64,000 nucleotides of DNA, taken from the NCBI GenBank assembly GCA_030279155.1, contig CM059038.1:27502212-27566211 (forward strand). The letters are read 5' to 3'. A model generated the notes under the pieces. It made no database searches and was not told the DNA's origin. It saw only the letters and a list, made by a program, of their open reading frames with translations. A program made the translations under genes and the position numbers. This document shows, piece by piece, positions 33,307-43,700 of this stretch (positions within the stretch are counted from its first letter, which is position 1; each line of letters opens with the position of its first letter). The DNA comes from Forsythia viridissima (lineage: Eukaryota > Streptophyta > Magnoliopsida > Lamiales > Oleaceae).

Positions 33307-34629
33307 TGTTAAATTTTAAATAACTCGCAAGTGCACAAATCTATTGAAATATAGAAAAGTAGCAACGAGATCGATCCCACAAAGACTGTAATGAATAAAG
33401 TCTAATATAATTCAAATTACCTATTATTCTAGACTAGTTGGGTCGAAAAGAGTTTGATTGAAATAATTTAATTTAAAGACTAATTAATTATGCAAAAAAA
33501 ATTAAGTCGAAAGTTAAAGTTGTTTAAAGTACCAAGGTTTCAAAATCTACCATTGTTTAACTTAGCAATTATCCAATTATTGATTAATTCTAAAAAATAA
33601 ACGACAAATCGAAATCAATCTATTGTCGTCTTAAAATATTTATCAATTAAGTTCAAAAGAAGAAAATTCAATATCGACTCCCCTTTGTTTCAATCTTAAA
33701 TTTTTTAAACGTTTTCCGTATCAAACTCAATTAAAAGAAAACAAAGAATCAAAAGTTTCCTAAGCATTCTATGTATCTCAAATAAAAAACAAGATAATGA
33801 AAAATCAAAAGAAATTAATATAACACGTTCAAGCACCAAGCATGAATTAATTAAATTAATTTCTAACTATCAAGAATACATGATATTTAAGATGCTAGAG
33901 ACTTTATTTAATTAATCAAACAAGAACGAATCATGAAAGTTAAAGCCTGAAAAACAGAATTAAAAAGATAACAAGATATTCACTTCGTTTAGACAAGATT
34001 TCATTATCTACCTTGGCTCAAGAAATTTAGAAGAACATAATTAAATTAAAAACAAAAAATTTGATAGAACCCGATATGGATTGAATGAGAAGAAATATTC
34101 AAAAAATTCTTCTTTGCCATGTGATTCTTCTCTCTTATTTATAGCCGTCGTCATCCTCCAATTCGACTTAGATTTAGTCTTTTTATAGTCTTTTATCAAT
34201 TTTAAAACTTGTGTAAGTGAAAAGACGGAAAAGACCCCGACTTAAAGTTAAAAATAAGTCAAAAAATCATACGGGCAGTGAACGGGTCGTAGTTTGCAGC
34301 CCATCCGCGGCAAACAACCTTTTTATTCATTGTTGCGATTGACCGTAGCAAACAATGAGAAATTAATATTTGTACAGTTGGTCCTCAAAAGTTTCGACAG
34401 GTATACAATTTGGTCTCTACTTTAGGTTTTACTTACAGGTTTAGTCCTTTTTGCTCCAAAACTTTAGGTTTGGTCCCATACTTTCAAAACTTCTATCTCG
34501 GTCTCCAAATCTTCATAGTTGTTCACAATACGTTCTAATTCAAATAAGACATTAATTAGTACTTTTATCAATGAATAATTAATAACAAAATAAGATAAGC
34601 GACTAACATGTATACTAAAATTGTGCTCA
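33307..34629 (-). repeat. 5' LTR of the Athila element (1323 bp)
   Basis: Minus strand, TGAGCACAATTTTAG to AAATTTAACA. It holds the uninterrupted TTTTATTCA site (about 34311-34320) that was duplicated in the partner LTR by the Mutator-like element. Confidence 0.9.
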
Positions 34630-34634
34630 TTAAG

Positions 34635-34985
34635 AATCCCTTCTTGGATTTCACGGTCGGGAGGGATTTCTCTCTCCCTTCTGTCAACTTAAATTGCGAC
34701 GGTTTGGGCCGACAAACTGGAGGAAGAGAGAAATTCCCCTAGTTGTACCCTGTTGGGGGTGGGGGAAGAAATCCCTCTCGGTCGCGAAAACCAAAGAGGG
34801 ATTTCTTGGTTGGGAGGGATTTCTCTTTCCTCGGTTTGCCGGCCCAAACCGTCAGGAGCGGGAGTGGGACAAATACCTCTGGGTGGGGAAGATGACCATT
34901 TTTTTATTTTTATTTTCTTTTTCTTTTTTAGTTTAAATGTTTTAAATAATAGAATGTGACTTTGTTAAATTGGTTAAATTTAAGT
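34635..34985 (+). repeat. Repeat family R, partial unit right of the Athila element
   Basis: Contains GGTTTGGGCCGACAA (about 34703), repeated GGGAGGGATTTCTCT blocks (34662 and 34815), GGTGGGGAAGATGACC and ATAGAATGTGAC..TTGTTAAATTGG. These are the landmarks of the last third of an R unit, so this is probably the displaced end of unit 3. Confidence 0.55.
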
Positions 34986-34989
34986 TACA

Positions 34990-35400
34990 GACTTGTTTTT
35001 TGTCAATTAATGGACCTCTATACGAAATTTGTCTAACACCAAAAGTCATTTCAGTGAACGTAATTAGCAGATTTGATAATTGTTTACACATTTTTTATTT
35101 ATTTAACTGAAAATCTGTAAAAAATAAAAAATAAAAGATTTAGGGATTAATTGTACTTTTGAAAATGTTAGGGTCCCCAATTGTAATTTTTTCATTATAT
35201 TTTTTTTTCTTGTTATTTTAATTTTTTAATCTAAGGGTAAAATTGTAAAAAATGACCATTTGGGGATTATCTGTGCAAATTAGTGAAAGGATATGGATGA
35301 TATTTGCGAATAAAATTGAATGTTGATGATATTTTTACAAAATTGAAAGAATTGGGATTGTAAGTGTAATTTGTCATTAATTGAAAGGTTGTGTATCTCT
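34990..35400 (-). repeat. Inverted homologue of repeat family R
   Basis: Read as reverse complement, this gives the R-unit blocks in the usual order: an AATTGAAGG-like block, the ATTCTTTCAA block, TATTCGCAAATATCATCC, CTAATTTGCACAGAT, then a 'fall-off' A/T-rich stretch. It forms the opposite arm to the units at 9594-20847. Confidence 0.5.
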
Positions 35401-35510
35401 TGTGCTATAAAAATTAGTTTGTGAGAGATTAGTAACAAATTGGAAAGATTGAGTACGAAAATTGCAAACTTTCCTTTAATAAAATACAAGTCTTTTCTTG
35501 TTTAAGCGTT

Positions 35511-35653
35511 GTTTGGTAGTGGTGAAATTATTTTTTAAGTGCTTATATTATAGGTCGTGGGTTATAAGTTGTAGATCTTATAAAATGTGTGGATAAAAAA
35601 AGTATTTGTGACCAGTTTGAACATCAATGATTATAATTTAAATATTCCCAAAC
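35511..35653. mobile_element. Small MITE-like repeat (copy 1)
   Basis: Runs from GTTTGGTAGTGG to TTCCCAAAC, with AAGTGCTTATATTATA and GATTATAATTTAAA inside. Related copies lie at 38179-38339 and 39461-39917. No coding capacity. Confidence 0.5.
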
Positions 35654-36323
35654 AAGGGCTAAAATTCTCCTTTAATAAATATGAGGGATTGACAGAAATA
35701 GCATGTCATAAGTGATAACGTGCATGGCAGGTAGGGGTGGCAAAAAAGCTCGTCGGCTCGGCTCGTAAAAGCTCGGCCCAGCTCGGGCTCGGGCTCGGGC
35801 TCGTCGAACCACGAACACGAGCTAGGGCCGAGCTGGAAAAAAAAAGGGCCGAGTTCACTTGTCTCGTAAAAAAATGAGCCGGCTTGTTGGGCTTGTGGGA
35901 ACGAGCCCACGAGCTCGGCTCGTTGGGCTCGTTACGAGCTCAGCTCGTTGGGCTTGTGGACACAAACCCACGAGCCGGCTCGTCCCCAACGGTCACGAAA
36001 TCGTGACCGTTGGATGTCCAATGGTCATTTGACCATTTTTTTTTCTTTCATTATTTTCCTATAAATACCCATTTTCTAAACCAATTTTTTCACACTTCAA
36101 TCTCTTATCTCTCATTCAATTACATACTCAATCCATTAAAAATTCTCAAATTACATTCTCTCAAATCTCAATATTAGTGTTCTAATTAGTATCTAGTATC
36201 TTATTATCTAGATATTACGCTATAATTTTCTACTTTTACTAATTTTCTATATTTCTATTTTCTAGTTTCTACGTTCTACTACATCTTCATCTTCTTCTAT
36301 TTTCTTTCTTATATTATTCTAAA

Positions 36324-38616
36324 TGGCATACAACCGAAGTGATGATGATTTCAGTGGTCTTAATGACATTCCAATTCCAGAAGATATTATTGATCAGTTT
36401 GGTGGTAGCACTGATCAAATTGATTTAGAAGACGTTCATGACGACGCTGATACACAAACTACCATTAGCTCTAGCACTAAACAAAAGGCTATATGCTAGC
36501 AGCATTTTCAGTTGGTGCCGACTGTTAAACTAGTGAACGGAGTCTCTGAGTTCAAAGCACAGTGTAAACACTGTCAGGAGAAGTTTGCTTGACACAAGTA
36601 GATATGCACGACCCATCTAAACAGACACTTCAAAAAGTGTCAATACAAACATGGATGTGTGGATGCAAATCAGGCACAACTCCAGTTTGGATCTCTGGGA
36701 GCCGGGTCTAGTAGTTCCGCTCTCAACAACTGGATATACTCACAAGAAATTATGCGTCACGAAGGACTGCCGGAATTGATAGCAAATGTCGAGTTTCCAC
36801 TATGCTTGGTGGACAATCCTCATTGGACGTCATTCATCCATAAATAACTACAACTAAGGTACGTTAGTATTTCTAGAAATACACTTCGTAAAGATACTAT
36901 TGTTAGATATAATACTAAGAAAGAAGTTATTATTAAAGATATTAATAATTACAATTGTGTTGTATCTTTTACATAAGACTTATGAACATGTTGTAACAAA
37001 AAAGGATACATGGTAGCAACTGCACACTACATTGATAATAGTTGGTTAATGCATAAAAAAGTAATAGCATTTAAACAAATAGACTATCCTCATAATGAAA
37101 ATAATATTTATCAAGTTTTATAAAGTATGTTACATGAATTTAAATGTAATTCTAAGGCTCGTAGTTTTACATTTGATAATGCAGGCCCAAATAATATAGT
37201 ATTTGAAAAATTAATGTAACACTATAATCCACATTTTGATGGTATTTTATTTCATATTCGTTGTGTGTGTCATGTGTTTAATTTAATTGTACAAGATAGA
37301 TTAAAATTTATACGCCATCAATTGGAAAAATTAGATTTGCTATTAATTATATTTCGGTTTCACCATCAAGAAAACAAGTTTTTGCTGCTCTATGTACAGA
37401 AAATGGGCTACAATCAAAATATTTTGCAACTAATGTTGCCAATAGGTGGAATTCAACATATCTTATGCTTGAATAGTATGAAGGTTATGAAGATTGCATA
37501 CTGTGTATTATAATGACCGACACTCACACGGCTCAGAATATGATTTAAAATTACATGATTGAAAAATATGTGGTCATGTTAAAAAAATTTTAAAAGTTTT
37601 TTACGACGCAACAAATGCATGTTCTGGTGTTTATTACTCAACTACTCCACTTGTTTTAAATTATTTCTATTATATTGCTAACAATTTTCATAGGTATAAG
37701 AATTTTGCTCTTTTTACTAGTATTATACATGTTATGGAAGTTAAATTTAAGAAATATTGGGAACAATTACCTATGTTATTTCCATTAGCATGTATCATGG
37801 ATCCTTGACTTAACTTAGAGGGTACAAAAGTAACAATAATGACAATTTCAGATAAATTAACTTTTGAAAATCCAGTCACGTGTGCTAATTTAGAACAAAT
37901 TTTATGTTCTATGTATGAGGTCTATGCTGAAAAGGCCGGTACAAACGTTGTACGACCCCCTAATCCAACATATACTTCGTCATCAACTGATGACATTGAT
38001 TTATGGAGTTACATCAGTACGCATAGGACCACTCAAGGTCAACAATTAGTTGGTTCTTCTTCTAGTTTTTTCCTTCCCTGTTCTAATGATACACCTGTAG
38101 AGTTAGGTAGGTATTTTGTACATGATGTGCTTAGTATGTTAGATGAAGATGAGAGAAAAAACTTTGATATAGCATATGTTTGGAGGTGCTGAAATTATAA
38201 TTTAAGTGCTTATATTATAAGTTGTTGGTGAATGTGTGGATAAAAAGTGGTTGTAAGATATGGGTCCCATGAAATGTGTGGATGAAAATAATGTTTGACC
38301 AGTTTGACCAGCTGAAATTATAATTTAAGTGGAGCCAAACATATGCATAGTTAAATGGTGGAGACAACATCAACGTAGTTACCCAATTCTTTCCAAAATA
38401 GCACGTGATCTACTAACACTTCTGGTGTCAACTGTAGCATCGGAGGCTGCATTTAGTATAAGTGGCAGGGTTTTATCTGATATCAGGTCAAGACTCAAAG
38501 CCAACATTTTAGAAAGTTTACTGTGTCTAAAGGATTTGAATGATACCGAACTTCGAATTTAAGATAAAGTGGACAGAATAATGTCTGAAGAACTTGAAGA
38601 TTTGAATATGAATTAA
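36324..38616 (+). pseudogene. hAT transposase (BED finger plus dimerisation domain), broken
   Basis: The start ATG at 36324 opens an acidic N-terminus (MAYNRSDDDFSGLNDIPIPE). A BED-type zinc finger follows at about 36555-36650 (CKHCQEKF..HLNRHFKKC), then degenerate RNase H-like catalytic sequence (VATAHYIDNSWLMHKK, SFTFDNAGPNN, FHIRCVCHVFNLIVQD). The C-terminal hAT dimerisation domain is at about 38329-38562 (IVKWWRQHQRSYPILSKIAR, VSTVASEAAFSISGRVL, RSRLKANILESLLCLKDL). It resembles RICESLEEPER/Daysleeper-type proteins. At least six in-frame stops and a 161-bp MITE just before the dimerisation domain make it non-functional. Confidence 0.88.
38179..38339. mobile_element. 161-bp MITE inside the hAT transposase (copy 2)
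   Basis: Begins TTTGGAGGTGCTGAAATT and ends CCACT-type inverted sequence closing in GAGCCAAA. CATATG flanks it on both sides (38173-38178, 38340-38345). It separates the transposase core from the dimerisation domain. Confidence 0.65.
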
Positions 38617-39460
38617 TCATATTCGTAGTAAGTATTATTTTGCATTAATATTTCTGTATTTGAAGAATTTTTTTTATTTTAATAAAAAATTGTACAAGTA
38701 ACATCTTGTTCGTGTACAATTTTAACTCCGCATACTTTTAAAGTAGCTGGTCCCAAGCCCGAAAAAAGGAGGAGGGTTTTAAATTTTACATTTTTAACAT
38801 AAACGATTTTCGATATGGTATTCTTTTTTATTTTCAAATTTTAAAAAATGTAAAACACAAAAAAAATAGAGGTGGATTTTAAATCTTTAATTTTTAACAT
38901 AAATAATTTTTTATTTCTACTTTCTTTTTTATTTTCAAATTCAAATTCAAAAAAAAAAAAAACATAATCTAATATGAGGATTTTAAAAAACATAATCAAG
39001 ATGATTCAATAAAAATTTTAACATAAAGATAAATATTTAATCTTTAACATAAAGATAAAGATAAATAAATGATTCATTATAAATATTTACATTTTTTTCT
39101 TTAACAAAATAAATGGAATATAACGATTTATTTTCAAATTTTAAACCAAAACAAAAAAAAACAAAAAAAAGGGTCGGGCTCAGCTCGTTCGGCCCACGAA
39201 CCCGTGGGCCGAACCGAGCCCAACTTTTGGAGACGAACAGATGAGCCGAGCTTGGCTCATCCCCATGGACGAGCCAAGCTCATGATTTATGGGCCGAGCC
39301 GAGCCATGCCTAATGGCAGGTGACAATTTTAGCATAACTTTTGATATTTGTGCGTAAATTGGACTAAATTGCACCAAGAATGATAGTTTGAGGATTTAAA
39401 TGGGACCTATGTGCGAAAACTAGTATAGTTTGGGGGTAGATGGTACAAATTTCCCCTCAT

Positions 39461-39917
39461 GTTTGACAGTGGTAAAATTATTTTTGAAGTGATTATAATT
39501 TGTTTTTTTTTTTTTTGGTACCTTGGTGTCCCAACTTCGCCAGACTAAATCCTGGACCTCCAAGAACCTTGCCTCTAGAACCTTGGAGGAGGTAAATCAT
39601 GGGTTATGCCTCAACTGACTCACATGTTCCCATCATTCGACTGTACACTTCAGCGTACAAGGAGCCGCCTCCAAAGTGATTGTTCCATATTGAATAAAAT
39701 TCGGCCGCAAGTTCCTTCCAAGATTCGAACTCCCACCCTGCCATTGGAAGCAAGCCTTATGTTAATTGTTCCACCAGTTGAGTTATGCCCCGGGAAGCAT
39801 TTTTGTTGATTATATGGAATGTATGTATAATAGGTGAGTATTAATTTATGAATTCTACTATATGTGTGAATAATAAATATATTTGACTAATTTTTCTCGC
39901 ATAAATTATAATTTAAA
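39461..39917. mobile_element. MITE-like repeat (copy 3), split by a SINE
   Basis: The left part, GTTTGACAGTGGTAAAATT, matches the start of copy 1. The right part (from about 39799: TGTGTGAATAATAAATATAT, then AAATTATAATTTAAAC) matches its end. The SINE at 39503-39798 lies between them. Confidence 0.5.
39503..39798 (-). mobile_element. tRNA-derived SINE (about 296 bp)
   Basis: On the minus strand the element starts near 39798 and ends in a run of A (T run at 39503-39516 on the plus strand). Pol III internal promoter boxes are visible near its 5' end: a box A-like TAACTCAACTGG and a box B-like GAGTTCGAATC. Flanks ATTTTTGAAGTGATTATA (39480-39497) and ATTTTTGTTGATTATA (from 39799) form an imperfect duplication of 16-18 bases, as expected for LINE-mediated insertion. 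Confidence 0.8.
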
Positions 39918-40428
39918 CTAGTTAAATTGGTCAAACAAACTTTTTATCTATACATTTTATAAGACTTATAGCTTACAACCTATTTTTTATTCACGCATTT
40001 CATATGACCAACAACTTACAATCTATTTTTTATATACACATTCACCCACAATTTATAATCACGACCGTAGGGAGTTTTATCTGCTAAGGAAAAAAAAAGT
40101 ACTTAAATATCTGTATGTCACTACGTCTTCAATTTCTCTTATCACAAAATCATCTCCTCCAAAATTTGCTAACCGCTTCAATCCATCTCCATAATTCAAT
40201 CATCTCTCTCAACCGACCATCTTTAAAATCTACTTACCTACTCAATCTATCTCCCTAAATCGATCATCTCTAAAACCTATTTATCGTTTCAATCTATTAT
40301 CATAATAGAGCATACGATCAGATTTCACTTAAAAAAACGGTATACTAGTAGTATAAGCACTTAAAAAAATATTTTCATCAATACCATTTATACATTTGAC
40401 CACGTCACAACACGCGTGTGCACGGATA
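39918..40428. other. Intergenic, no gene seen
   Basis: AT-rich upstream flank of the poly(A)-binding protein gene. Contains C/T-rich repeats around AATCTATC/AATCATCTC (40130-40310), with no open frame. Confidence 0.5.
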
Positions 40429-40486
40429 CACGTGGCCTCAATCCATCCGATTAGGGTTTCTTGGCACTGTAATTTTCATATATAAA
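40429..40486 (+). promoter_or_regulatory. Core promoter of the poly(A)-binding protein gene
   Basis: CACGTG (G-box core) at 40429-40434, a telo-box-like TTAGGGTTT at 40451-40459, and TATATAAA at 40479-40486. The telo-box is common in plant translation-machinery genes. Spacing puts transcription start near 40510, giving a 5' leader of about 220 bases without an obvious intron. Confidence 0.6.
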
Positions 40487-40734
40487 CTACACAGTTTCTT
40501 TGTTGAGTGCAGTGCAGTTATCCTGCCCTCCCAAAAGGAAAAAAATTCCCATTTTATCCTTCAATTTCCTCAAATTTTCCATAGAAAACCCATAAAAATC
40601 CCTTTATGTTTTTACCGTTCTGTTTATCTTTCAAGGATTTAATTTTTAGTGAAACCAAATCAGTGAGGGGACAGAAATTTTTTCCTAAAAAGTAATTTTA
40701 GTTGAAAAATTAGGGTTAAAGATTTTGGGAAGAA

Positions 40735-43700
40735 ATGGCGCAGATTCAAGTGCAACACGAGGCCGTGGCGGGGACTAATGGGGCTAATGGAGTGGCGGCG
40801 CCGGCGCCGAGTGGAGGAGCGAGCCAGTTTCTGTCGACGTCGCTGTACGTTGGGGATTTGGATTTCAATGTGACGGACTCTCAGCTATACGATCTGTTCA
40901 ACCAGGTCGGTCAGGTTGTTTCAGTTCGGGTATGTCGGGATCTTGGCACTCGGCGTAGCCTCGGCTATGGTTACGTTAACTATAGCAACCCACAGGATGG
41001 TTAGCCCTCGTTTTACTCACAGATTTGTATATGCATGAATCTTATTAATACAATTGGTTTGTTTATGTATCTGTATTGAAATATATGTGAGTAATCTGCA
41101 ATGTATATACTTAGTGGTATTTATATTGTCGCTCTGTTATTGTAGGCTAAAACTAGTAAATCTTTCTGTTATTCCTTATGTAACCTGGTTGTAGTTTTTT
41201 TGTGCTATGTTGAATTGAAACCAATGCCACACTGAAGCACATTTCTTTCCCAGTACATTTTATGCCAGTTTTTCTGTAGCAGAGATTTTGGAGTCTTTCT
41301 TATTCATGCTAGTTTTTTGGTTATTTATAAAATAGGATGAAATTACCATGGATTGAAAACTTTATTGCATGAACAACTCAATGATGTAATTTAAAGTTGG
41401 TACTTGAAATTATTTACCTTGCACAAAAAATTTACCAGGAGAGTTTAAGATATTACGACTTGTGGTGTTCTTTAAAGTGATGGGAGCTATGAAAAGCTCA
41501 TATTTAAGCAAATTAGTTTTTGTATATTGGTGTGGAGACTGGAGAGAACACCTTGTGAAAAACCCAAAGAGCGAAAAAATGGCAACCTTCTTTAGACTTT
41601 TGGGTGGTTTTATTCATGTTTATAGGTTGTTTAGCTATTTCACAATGAACAAGCCACACAGCAGTTGCTTCTGTGTCGGCTGTTGAGAATCGGATTATAT
41701 TGGTCTTTTTTCCTGAGTATGTGGACACTCTGAAATGTGCCAAGAAATTCTTTTGTGACATACTTGGACAGATGCTTTAGCTATTTCACAATGAACACGC
41801 CACACAGCAGTTGCTTCTGTGTCGGCTGTTGAGAATCGAATTATATTGGTCTTTTTTCCTAAGTACGTGTACACTCTGAAATGTGCCTAGAAATTCTTTT
41901 GCGACATACTTGGACAGATGCTTTGCACCTCCTCTGGTTTTTGCTTTCATACTGAGAAAAGGGAAGGGCTTAAATCTTGCTGTATTTGACATCTTTCCTA
42001 ATAACTTGTCTACAGCGGCAAGGGCAATTGAAGTGTTGAACTTCACTCCTCTCAATAACAAGTCGATCAGAATCATGTACTCTCATCGGGACCCCAGTAT
42101 ACGCAAAAGTGGAACTGCAAATATATTTATAAAGGTATTTCCTCACCGTGGACCTGTTTCTTATTTCGTCTTTACGTCTTCTCAATTTGTATGTTTATAC
42201 ATGTCAGTCACGCCCTTCTCTACTTGATAGCTTGTTGCACTGAAATTGATCTATCATACACATTCGCTGTGACATTATGTCTCCCCATTTTATTCTTCAT
42301 TACTACGTAGTCTACAATCTTCTTGTTAATATATTTGTTTCTTGCTGCATTGTTAGTTCACATACTGGGTATTATATTTTGCATGTGGATTAATAGTACT
42401 TAATCTTGGGATTTAACAGATGTACATTGATTTTTGATGCTTGAGATTTTGATAGAGAATGATGTTTACAAAAACTGATACTCCAATCACTGACATGGTC
42501 CAGATTTTCTTAGGAAAAAATCTGGAGGTAAAACATTCAAATTGGAAGCTATTTATTAAAGGTGGACTCTTTTATACCAAATAATAACTCTTTTGACACA
42601 TAAAATTAAAACTGAACATAGACATTTGTTTTGCCCATATACCACTGGGGATGTCAAGGAAAACTTGATCATGCCATTGCTGTTTCCATAAACCTATTTA
42701 TTTGGATTGACCAATAATTTTCTATATTGTCATTTGTTAATCTTTGGGTTTGCACCTCTGTGTTTACGTGTTTATTTATTTTTCTCTACAGAATTTGGAC
42801 AAGTCCATTGATCACAAAGCATTACATGACACTTTTTCAAGCTTTGGGAACATTCTTTCATGCAAGATAGCTACGGATCCTAATGGCCAGTCTAAAGGCT
42901 ATGGGTTTGTACAATTTGACAATGAAGAATCAGCACAAACTGCTATAGATAAGTTAAATGGCATGCTCATGAATGATAAGCAAGTGTATGTTGGTCATTT
43001 CCTTCGTAAGCAGGAGAGAGAATCAGTATTGAATAAGACGAAATTCAACAATGTTTATGTGAAAAATCTAGCTGAGGTAACTACAGATGATGATTTGAAG
43101 AAGGTTTTTGGTGAACATGGAACAATTACTAGTGCTGTAGTAATGAGGGATGCAGATGGAAAGTCAAAAGGTTTTGGGTTTGTCAATTTTGAGAATGCAG
43201 ATGATGCTGCTAGAGCTGTTCAAGCTCTAGATGGAAAGAAATTTGATGAAAAGGAGTGGTATGTTGGGAAGGCCCAGAAGAAATCTGAGAGAGAGCATGA
43301 ACTGAAAAGCCGATTTGAGCAGAGTGCAAAGGAAGCAGTTGACAAATTCCAAGGAGTGAATTTATACATAAAAAATTTGGATGACAGCATTGACGATAAC
43401 AAACTCAAGGAACTGTTTTCAGAGTTCGGTACAATCACTTCATGCAAGGTATGTTGATATGTGCTCATCGAAGGCAAGGTGTTGCTAGTCAAGTTTTCCA
43501 TTATTTCTTCATTTAAATCTCTTTATCTTGATATTTATGGATCACATATGTATTTTATATTGATTCCTGTTATTTCTTGTGCTGCAGGTTATGCAAGATC
43601 CTGGTGGTATAAGCAGAGGATCTGGATTCGTTGCCTTTTCAGCTCCTGAAGAAGCTTCTCGTGCAGTAAGTTGATGCTGTAGGTGATGCTATTTCTGGTG

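Larger units (their letters stand above)
20848..34629 (-). mobile_element. Athila-lineage Ty3-gypsy retrotransposon, degenerate, with nested insertions
   Basis: On the minus strand: 5' LTR (34629-33307), primer-binding site, gag, protease, RT, RNase H, integrase, a long non-coding stretch, polypurine tract, 3' LTR (23445-20848). Protein motifs, the primer site TGGCGCTGTTGCCGGGGAG and LTRs over 1.3 kb all fit Athila. Reading frames are heavily broken and the LTRs differ at many positions, so the copy is old. It carries a Mutator-like element in the 3' LTR and a CACTA element between gag and protease. The flanks (ATAAT before 20848, TTAAG after 34629) do not form a clear duplication. No env-like frame was found. 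Confidence 0.9.
35732..39312 (+). mobile_element. hAT-superfamily transposon (3581 bp) with 8-bp TSD
   Basis: Exact 8-bp duplications ATGGCAGG flank the element (35724-35731 and 39313-39320). Ends are TAGGGGTGGCAAA on the left, and TAGGCATGGCTCG on the right as reverse complement. Both subterminal regions are rich in GGCTCG/CGAGCC repeats (35750-36000 and 39175-39308). Inside lies a broken hAT transposase gene. Eight-base duplications and the domain set identify hAT. Confidence 0.92.

Noticed and set aside
41462..41686. 74-codon frame in PABP intron 1 as an extra exon
   Set aside because: Joining exons 1 and 2 directly gives the conserved RRM1 sequence in frame; this frame lies in the intron and overlaps the tandem duplication.
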